A stretch of 64,000 nt of DNA from Segniliparus rotundus DSM 44985 (GTDB lineage Bacteria; Actinomycetota; Actinomycetes; Mycobacteriales; Mycobacteriaceae): assembly GCF_000092825.1 (NCBI RefSeq), contig NC_014168.1, forward strand, positions 2,905,946-2,969,945, given 5' to 3'. Every line of letters begins with the position of its first letter. Position 1 is the first letter of the stretch. Below are positions 34,784-40,455 of the stretch, piece after piece. The notes under the pieces are model-generated. The model did no database searches. It saw only the letters and a list, made by a program, of their open reading frames with translations, and was not told where the DNA came from. Position numbers and translations under genes: made by a program.

Positions 34784-35656
34784 TCACAGGAAGCCGCGCA
34801 CCACGTCCACAGCCCGCCCCAGCCGCCCCGCAGTGGGCTCGGTGGCCTTCGGGTGCAGCAGGTGCACCGCCAAACGGAACAACAGCGCGCGGAGCATCAG
34901 CTGCGGGAAATCGGCCAGATGCGCCCACCGGCCCGGCAAAGCGGGGTCCGCGTCGCCCCACACCAGCGCGTCGACCACCACAAGCGCGGTTCCCCAGTTG
35001 GCGGGGCGCCAGTACGGCACGAGGTCCGTCAAGCCGGGGTCGGCGGAACCATGGAAAACGACTGTCTCAAGGAAATCGCCATGCACCACTTGGCACGGCA
35101 GATGCAACGGCTCGCGCAACGGGGTCAGCGCCCGGAACATGCCCAAAACCTGCTCTTGGTGCTCGGCCAGGACGGTCTCCCCCGGCCAGTTCGCGACACC
35201 GGAAAGATAACGGGAAGGGTCCGGCTCCCAGGCCGCGCGGTCCGCGACCAAATACACGTCCGGCTCGGCGAGCAGCGCGGGCAACGGGCCGATGAGGAAC
35301 CGGGGGCGGGCCAGCCCGGACATCGCTTGCTGCAAACGGATCGACCCGGCCACGAGTTCGTCGAACCGGGGCTGCGCGCTGCCCTCGACGTAGGTGTCCG
35401 CGCGCCAGCCGGAGATGATGTAGCGCCCGTCGCTGGAGCGCACCGGGCGCGCCACGCGGAACCCCGCTGGCGCGAGCGTCTCACGGACCCTGGCCGACCA
35501 TCCCGCGCGCGCGGGATCGCCCGCCGTGGAGAGCACCACGCCGCCATAGCGGAAAGCTCCCGCGCCCAGCTGCGCCGGGGCGCCGGACTCAAGGCCGAAG
35601 GCCGAAACCACATGGGCGGGCGGCGGGACTGTGTCGAGCTCGACGGCGGTGCTCAT
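34784..35656 (-). CDS. TIGR02569-family actinobacterial protein (Rv3205c-like)
   Basis: 290-aa protein conserved in Mycobacteriales next to moeZ; function unknown. It has a distant aminoglycoside-phosphotransferase-like look (AFGLESGAPAQLGAGAFRYGGVV near the start; LPCQVVHGDFLETVVFHG with an H-G-D similar to a kinase catalytic loop; LTDLVPYWRPANWGTALVVVDALVWG), but activity is unproven. No signal or TM segment. Start ATG 35656. The moeZ stop is 205 bases upstream on the same strand. Order Rv3205c-moeZ-Rv3207c is kept here. Confidence 0.82.
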   Translation of the reverse strand: MSTAVELDTVPPPAHVVSAFGLESGAPAQLGAGAFRYGGVVLSTAGDPARAGWSARVRETLAPAGFRVARPVRSSDGRYIISGWRADTYVEGSAQPRFDELVAGSIRLQQAMSGLARPRFLIGPLPALLAEPDVYLVADRAAWEPDPSRYLSGVANWPGETVLAEHQEQVLGMFRALTPLREPLHLPCQVVHGDFLETVVFHGSADPGLTDLVPYWRPANWGTALVVVDALVWGDADPALPGRWAHLADFPQLMLRALLFRLAVHLLHPKATEPTAGRLGRAVDVVRGFL

Positions 35657-35861
35657 GGGGCCACCCAGCTCATGCGACTGTTCATCACTTGCCACCTTCC
35701 GAAACACATGCTTTTCTGATCGCGCGCTTCTTCGACGACAGCGCTGTCCCGACATGCCGCCCTCCTCAACAGGGCAGTACGCGCGCTTCTTCGACCGTAC
35801 TCCCGCACACCTCGCCGCTGGCGCAGGACACGGGGACGTTAGCAAACTGTCATTGTGGCGC

Positions 35862-37157
35862 TCAGCCCGATTGGGCGGCCCGCCACGCGATGAGGCCGCC
35901 TTTCAGATCGAACACATCCTTGAAACCGGCGTCCACGAGCAGCTTCGCCGCGTGCGCGGACCTCGGCCCGAGCCCGCAGTACACAACAACCATGCGGTCA
36001 TCGGGGATCTCGCCGGATTGGGCCGCCGACGCGATCCGCGCGAGCGGGATGTGTTTGGCCCCCGCGATGTGCCCGCCCGCCCATTCCGCGTCCTCGCGGA
36101 CGTCGACCAGGGCGGGGGGGCTTTCGCTGGAAAGCAGCTCGGCCAACTCGCGAGGCCGCACCGACCGGGGCTCGGCGAGCCGCGAGGACCGCGCAGCAGC
36201 GCTGAACGTTTCCCCGGGGCCCCGGTCGGGGCCTTGCCCAGGGAAAACTTCAGGCCGCTCCCCCAAACCCTCTCCATCAGCCCTGAACTTTTCCCCGGGG
36301 CCCCGGTCGGGGCCTTGCCCAGGGAAAACTTCAGGCCGCTCCCCCAAACCCTCTCCATCAGCCCTGAACTTTTCCCCGGGGCCCCGGTCAGGGTCGCGCC
36401 GCACAGCGACCGTCCGAGTGCGACCGGTGAGCGCGTCATACAGAACAAGGGTGCCGAGCAGCGGCTCGCCGATCCCCGTGATGAGCTTGACAGCCTCGGC
36501 GGCCATGAGCGAACCCACCACGCCGCACACCACGCCCAGCACGCCGCCTTCGGCGCAGTTCGGCACCGAGCCTTCGGCGGGCGGCTCAGGGTAAAGGTCT
36601 CGGTAATCGATCCCCCGGCCGCCTGGAGCCGCCTCCCAGAACACCGACACTTGGCCTGAGAAGCGGTGCAGAGAGCCCCACACATACGGCTTGCCCGTCT
36701 GCGCGGCCGAGTCGTTCACCAGGTAACGAGTGGCGAAATTGTCCGAACCGTCCACCACAAGATCGTATTGGCGGAACAACGAAGCCGCGTTCGCCGAAGT
36801 CAGCCGTTCCCGAATCGGGCAGACCCGCGTCTGCGGCGCCAACGCCGCAATCCGGTCCTCGGCGCTCTGGGTCTTCGCCCGCCCAACGTCCGCGCTCCCG
36901 TGCAGAATCTGGCGCCCGAGATTGGAAAGCTCCACCTCGTCGAAATCCACCACCCCCAGCGTGCCGACACCGGCGGCTGCCAGGTACAGCAACACCGGCG
37001 ATCCGAGTCCTCCAGCACCAACGACCAGCACTTTCGCATTCTTCAACCGCAACTGGCCGTCCTCGCCAAGCTCGGGAAGGATCGTCTGCCGCGAAAAACG
37101 CTCCTGCTCGGCGGCGGTCAGCTCGGCGGCGGGCGGCACCAATGGCGGCAACGGCAT
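35862..37157 (-). CDS. moeZ: MoeZ-type adenylyltransferase/sulfurtransferase with expanded linker
   Basis: Activates the C-terminal glycine of small sulfur carriers (MoaD, CysO and relatives) by adenylation and then thiocarboxylation. 431 aa. E1-like domain: FSRQTILPELGEDGQ, VLVVGAGGLGSPVLLYLAAAG, VVDGSDNFATRYLVND, and the Cys in VPNCAEGGVLG. C-terminal rhodanese domain: PALVDVREDAEWAGGHI and the active-site VVVYCGLGPRS. The linker between them carries two perfect 27-residue repeats plus part of a third (DRGPGEKFRADGEGLGERP...), coded by an 81-bp tandem repeat. ATG 37157 chosen. A likely partner for the MoaD encoded at 53180-53440. Confidence 0.94.
   Translation of the reverse strand: MPLPPLVPPAAELTAAEQERFSRQTILPELGEDGQLRLKNAKVLVVGAGGLGSPVLLYLAAAGVGTLGVVDFDEVELSNLGRQILHGSADVGRAKTQSAEDRIAALAPQTRVCPIRERLTSANAASLFRQYDLVVDGSDNFATRYLVNDSAAQTGKPYVWGSLHRFSGQVSVFWEAAPGGRGIDYRDLYPEPPAEGSVPNCAEGGVLGVVCGVVGSLMAAEAVKLITGIGEPLLGTLVLYDALTGRTRTVAVRRDPDRGPGEKFRADGEGLGERPEVFPGQGPDRGPGEKFRADGEGLGERPEVFPGQGPDRGPGETFSAAARSSRLAEPRSVRPRELAELLSSESPPALVDVREDAEWAGGHIAGAKHIPLARIASAAQSGEIPDDRMVVVYCGLGPRSAHAAKLLVDAGFKDVFDLKGGLIAWRAAQSG
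36211..36389. repeat. 81-bp tandem repeat in moeZ linker
   Basis: Two near-perfect 81-bp units (36211-36291, 36292-36372) and the first 17 bases of a third. Each begins tccccggggccccggtc, itself largely palindromic. The unit is a multiple of three, so the frame is kept and copy number could vary without breaking moeZ. Confidence 0.92.
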
Positions 37158-37198
37158 CCCACCAGAATAATCGTCCAGCGGCCCTGCGCTCCCTGTCG

Positions 37199-38365
37199 CT
37201 ACGGGTACGGCCAAGCGTTGGGCTTGCAAACCTTCCCGTCCGGGGGCACAACCCCCGCGGGGTCCAGGTCAGCGATGTCGTTGTTCGCCACCCCGAAGGA
37301 CTGCTGCATCATGATCGGGGCGAGCGCGCCGTCGATGTAGCAAGGCTGGTGGTTCGGGTGGCCGATGGCGTGGCCGACCTCATGGTTCACCATGTACTTG
37401 CGGTACTCGATCCGGTCGCCGCTGAAAGCCACCGCGCCCCGGACCCAGCGCGCGTAATTGAGCACCACACGGCGGTCCTGCGGCTTGTAGCAGGAAGTTT
37501 CCAGCTGAATGTCGTAGCCGCACTCCTGGCGGGTGGTCTCCGGGGACGTGAGGGAAATCCGGAAAAAACCAACGGCGCCCTCGCCGCTGTGCTGCTTGTC
37601 GTCCTCATCGGCGGCCGACTCCGCGGAGCGGATGTCATCAGCCGACGAGACCCGCTGGAACGAGTACGTGTCGCCCTCGCTGCCGGGGATCTGGTCGGTC
37701 CCCCCGATCCAACTGTGCGGATCGCGCAGGGTGCTGTCCACGCCCGACGAGAACGCGTCCGTGCCCATGAGCGGGGAAAGGTCGATGCCGTCCTCCACTT
37801 CGACTGTGTAGCGGAAGAACTTCTTCGAGCCAGCGGGCCCGTAGCGGTCGCTCGGCCCGTTCAGAACGGACCAGGTTCCTTGGCCAGCCTGCGTGAACGA
37901 AATGCCTTCCGGCAAAGCTCCGCTCTTCTTCGTCCGATCCGAGAGCGTGTTCCCAATCGGGATGCCGATGCCTTTGCCCCGCTCTCCCAAGGCGTGGGAG
38001 TCGCGCTGACGAGTGGACGAAGCAGCCTCTGCCTTCTGCGCGCCATGGTGGCGCCACCCGTCCACCGCGAGCAAGGACGTAATCACAACGAGCACCGGAA
38101 CCATGTACACCCGCCAGCCGTACAGCCGCATCACGCGGCCGAACCACCCCTGCTTGCGTCGCTGTTGGCGGTTCCTGCGGGAGCCCCGGTCCCCTCGCGT
38201 CTCCAAGCCCACCGGATCAATGCGCGCCCTCAGCGGGGCCTTGACCAGAGGCTTCTGCTGCGGCGGGAACTGCTGATGATCGTAAGGGACAGGCTCGCTC
38301 CCCCAGCCCCCCACAGGGGAGGGCCGGTACTCCGGGGAACCGGTCCAGGTCATGCGCTCCAGCAT
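37199..38365 (-). CDS. DUF3152 membrane-anchored metalloprotease-like protein (Rv3207c-like)
   Basis: 388-aa protein with a basic cytosolic N-terminus (~80 aa, RGSRRNRQQRRKQG), one membrane segment (VYMVPVLVVITSLLAVDGW, about residues 85-104) and an extracytoplasmic domain. That domain holds the zinc-protease motif VNHEVGHAIGHPNH (HExxHxxxH), plus conserved GTWSVLNGPSDRYG and YARWVRGAVAF. Cysteines (ECGYDIQ, TSCYKPQ, QPCYIDG, KVCKPN) probably form disulphides outside the cell. It lies upstream of moeZ on the same strand, as Rv3207c does. ATG 38365 assumed; ATG 38353 possible. Protease activity is inferred from the motif. Confidence 0.88.
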   Translation of the reverse strand: MLERMTWTGSPEYRPSPVGGWGSEPVPYDHQQFPPQQKPLVKAPLRARIDPVGLETRGDRGSRRNRQQRRKQGWFGRVMRLYGWRVYMVPVLVVITSLLAVDGWRHHGAQKAEAASSTRQRDSHALGERGKGIGIPIGNTLSDRTKKSGALPEGISFTQAGQGTWSVLNGPSDRYGPAGSKKFFRYTVEVEDGIDLSPLMGTDAFSSGVDSTLRDPHSWIGGTDQIPGSEGDTYSFQRVSSADDIRSAESAADEDDKQHSGEGAVGFFRISLTSPETTRQECGYDIQLETSCYKPQDRRVVLNYARWVRGAVAFSGDRIEYRKYMVNHEVGHAIGHPNHQPCYIDGALAPIMMQQSFGVANNDIADLDPAGVVPPDGKVCKPNAWPYP

Positions 38366-38465
38366 CTCATACTTTGTTCCCTCACCAGTACTATAGTGAC
38401 CGCGTGGTCCAGGTTGACGCGGTTCGCGCGAGCCGCGTCACGCCCACTGCGAACAGGAGGCCCGC

Positions 38466-38891
38466 TTGCCCGGTCGTGACGCCGAAACCCCAGCAGACCG
38501 TCCGTTCGACGCGACCACAAGCCCTGAGGGCGGCGAGCCTGGGCGCGAACTCGACATTCTAGCCGAGCAACCTGAGCCTTTTGAGGTTGTCGACGCCGAA
38601 GCGGTGGACGAGGCTCCCGTGCGCCCCGACGCCGCTGACAGGCCCGGAGCCTCCCCTCGGGCGCGCGACAACGCGACGGTCCCCGACGGCTACACCCCTG
38701 ACGGCACACCCACGTTGTCCTACGTGCGACAACGCATCGCCGCAAGCCTTGCCGGACAGGAGGTCTTCGACCAGTCAGCGCCAGCGGCCAACGAAGAAGC
38801 CCGCCAAGCGGCACTGCACCACGCCGCAGCCGAAAAGCTCAAAAGCCTCCGCGAAAGCCTCGGACAGCCGAACACAGCCGACGAGGGATGA
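38466..38891 (+). CDS. Unknown small acidic protein
   Basis: A 141-aa protein with no recognised domain. The N-terminal half is Asp/Glu/Pro-rich and probably disordered (GEPGRELDILAEQPEPFEVV). The C-terminal half is helical (TPTLSYVRQRIAASLAGQ; EEARQAALHHAAAEKLKSLRE). The TTG at 38466 is four bases after a strong aggagg, which decides the start. It is transcribed away from the DUF3152 gene and converges on the first immunity gene, 15 bases from its end. A decayed copy of its 3' half lies at 39797-39914. Confidence 0.72.
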   Translation: MPGRDAETPADRPFDATTSPEGGEPGRELDILAEQPEPFEVVDAEAVDEAPVRPDAADRPGASPRARDNATVPDGYTPDGTPTLSYVRQRIAASLAGQEVFDQSAPAANEEARQAALHHAAAEKLKSLRESLGQPNTADEG

Positions 38892-38906
38892 CGAAACTGG
38901 CGAAAT

Positions 38907-39428
38907 TCACCGGCTATAAAGTTCAAACAAAGGCCCGCCCTGCGGATTCAGGAAAGATGCCTTGATCTCTTGGACTGAAGAATTCAGCAAATGCGAAAGT
39001 TGCACGAATCGCATCACGTCAAGGATCCCGGCCTCGCCTCTTGCAAGAATATTTTGATGGGGGCCAATGAGTTCCAGCGCTTCCCCGCGCCGACTCAGAC
39101 TATAGCCGGGAGAAATATCCTGTTCATTTTTTGGGAAACTCAGCCTGGGCAACTCCGCCTTGTTCCGAACATCTTTGCCGAACTCGCCCCAAAAATACCG
39201 GGCCACAGTATCGGTTGCCGCAGCTAGAAATTCCACATGGCGTTCCCCGTCGCGACTCGTCTTCGCCACCTCGAACCAACCATGGGGTGCGGTCTTGATT
39301 CCATATCGAGTTTCACCTTCCGGCACCGACCAGAACACCGCTTCGCCAGATCCATCCGAAGGGGTGAAATCCCAAGAGGTGCGGCGTGCCCATTCGATTA
39401 AATCCGGATCGAAGACAATAGTTCCCAT
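38907..39428 (-). CDS. Putative immunity protein, IFT-like (copy 1, orphan)
   Basis: 173-aa cytosolic protein, clearly paralogous to the gene at 39920-40441: shared W-A-x-x-x-x-W near the N-terminus, SGEAVFW, the aromatic KTAPHGWFEVAK, VARYFWGEFGKDVR, DISPGYSL and the ending ASFLNPQGGPLFEL. By position (directly behind a toxin C-terminus) and length it resembles the immunity factor for TNT (Rv3902c). ATG 39428 overlaps the TGA that ends the decayed toxin remnant by one base (TGATG). With no intact toxin in front it is an orphan. Base composition is less GC-rich than the neighbourhood. The IFT link is by context and general similarity. Confidence 0.8.
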   Translation of the reverse strand: MGTIVFDPDLIEWARRTSWDFTPSDGSGEAVFWSVPEGETRYGIKTAPHGWFEVAKTSRDGERHVEFLAAATDTVARYFWGEFGKDVRNKAELPRLSFPKNEQDISPGYSLSRRGEALELIGPHQNILARGEAGILDVMRFVQLSHLLNSSVQEIKASFLNPQGGPLFELYSR

Positions 39429-39795
39429 CACAAGATCTCCAATTCCTCAAGTTTTCCGACCGACACAGGTACGCCATGCTCGTCACGCCCCCATCGACCA
39501 TCAGGATCTCAAATCAGTTCCTGATTGCGCCCATTTTCGATAGCTCTCCGAGAATGGTCGATCGCGAACCCATGCTCATCCAAGGGATCTCCATAATCTT
39601 GCCCATGGGCCCGAAACTTGTGCGGGCCGCTAGCGTCGAGCCCTCACTCCCAGCCATTGCCATTCCGTTCATGGCCGCGAACTTGGATCCTCATGGTAGT
39701 CGAGGCTTGCGTCATGGCTGTTCATCCCATGGTTGCCCACATCCTGAACATCATGTTGTTGATCATGTTCCAGACTGTAGTGGACATCAGGCGAC
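39428..39795 (-). pseudogene. Decayed C-terminal remnant of a second toxin
   Basis: On the minus strand in front of immunity copy 1, coding-like sequence is interrupted by stops. It reads ...GLDASGPHKFRAHGQDYGDP, LDEHGFAIDHSRRAIENG, RNQELI-stop-DPDGRWGRDEHG, VPVSVGKLEELEIL-stop. Two in-frame TGA codons (39632-39634 and about 39511-39513) could each be a CGA-to-TGA change. Further upstream the sense continues in another frame with a His/Asp-rich stretch (SLEHDQQHDVQDVGNHGMNS, SLDYHEDP) like the linker of the intact toxin. It is not TNT-like, so a different effector tip. It is followed by the coupled immunity gene. Identification is inference from reading quality and position. Confidence 0.6.
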
Positions 39796-39796
39796 T

Positions 39797-39914
39797 CCTT
39801 GATGGCACTCCCACATTGTTCTATATGCGACAACCCATAGTACCACTGCGCCGCATCTAAAAACCCAAAGCCTCCGCGAAAGCCTCGGGGGCAGACACAT
39901 CCGACGAGGAATGA
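39797..39914 (+). pseudogene. Degenerate partial copy of the 38466-38891 gene
   Basis: Two blocks match the 3' half of that gene: ttgatggcactcccacattg... (39799-39837, matching about 38697-38736, encoding the T-P-T-L-x-Y-x-R-Q region) and aaagcctccgcgaaagcctc with a gacgaggaatga ending (39866-39914, matching the last ~50 bases and stop). The middle is deleted and the frame lost. As with the parent gene, an immunity gene on the other strand ends a few bases further on. Confidence 0.75.
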
Positions 39915-39919
39915 GGGCA

Positions 39920-40441
39920 TCAGCGAAGCGAGAACAGGGGCTTCCCGTCTGGCGAGAGAAAAGAGGCTTGCAGAGCTTCTAGCGGAACTGAAAGATACCT
40001 GGATACCTTCACGAGTTTCCCTATGTCTGTTATATCGTCGCCAGTCTTGGCGATCGGATTCTGCTGCGGATCCAAGAGAATGCGCTCCTCGGGAGAATCC
40101 CCCTCAATCAACTTATAACCTGGAGCAATATCTTCCAACTTAAACGGAAGCTTCAAGTCGCCGAGATCTCTCACTCCGCGAATATCGATAGCGAAAAAAC
40201 CCCATAAGTATCTCTCAAGAACCTGCATAGAAGCCGACGAAATCAGGAATTGTCGTTCGTGCTCGGCACGATCTGCTCGAGAAAGAAAAACCCAACCGTC
40301 TTCCCGTGCTTTAATGTAGAGCCTGATCTCACCGCCCGTATTCCAGAAGATAGCTTCGCCAGAATCGTTGCATGGCGTCAAAGACCAGTTTCCAAGTTTT
40401 GCCCACTCTGTCAGCTCTGCCGATATCTCTAAAACTGCCAT
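39920..40441 (-). CDS. Putative immunity protein for the TNT toxin, IFT-like (copy 2)
   Basis: 173-aa cytosolic protein starting (ATG 40441) 14 bases after the toxin stop, so very likely co-transcribed to protect the producing cell from its own NAD(P)+ glycohydrolase. It aligns along its length with copy 1: NWSLTPCNDSGEAIFW, KAREDGWVFLSR, LERYLWGFFAIDIRG, DIAPGYKL, ASFLSPDGKPLFSL. M. tuberculosis IFT (Rv3902c) has about the same size and place behind cpnT. Visibly lower GC than flanking genes suggests acquisition with the toxin tip. The family name (IFT/Imm-type) is not verified by search. Confidence 0.85.
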   Translation of the reverse strand: MAVLEISAELTEWAKLGNWSLTPCNDSGEAIFWNTGGEIRLYIKAREDGWVFLSRADRAEHERQFLISSASMQVLERYLWGFFAIDIRGVRDLGDLKLPFKLEDIAPGYKLIEGDSPEERILLDPQQNPIAKTGDDITDIGKLVKVSRYLSVPLEALQASFLSPDGKPLFSLR

Positions 40442-40455
40442 CGCTACCTCTAACC

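Noticed and set aside
39476-39802. 108-codon plus-strand frame between the two immunity genes
   Set aside because: The minus strand reads better as a decayed toxin end running into the immunity gene; the plus-strand frame has no start signal or motif.
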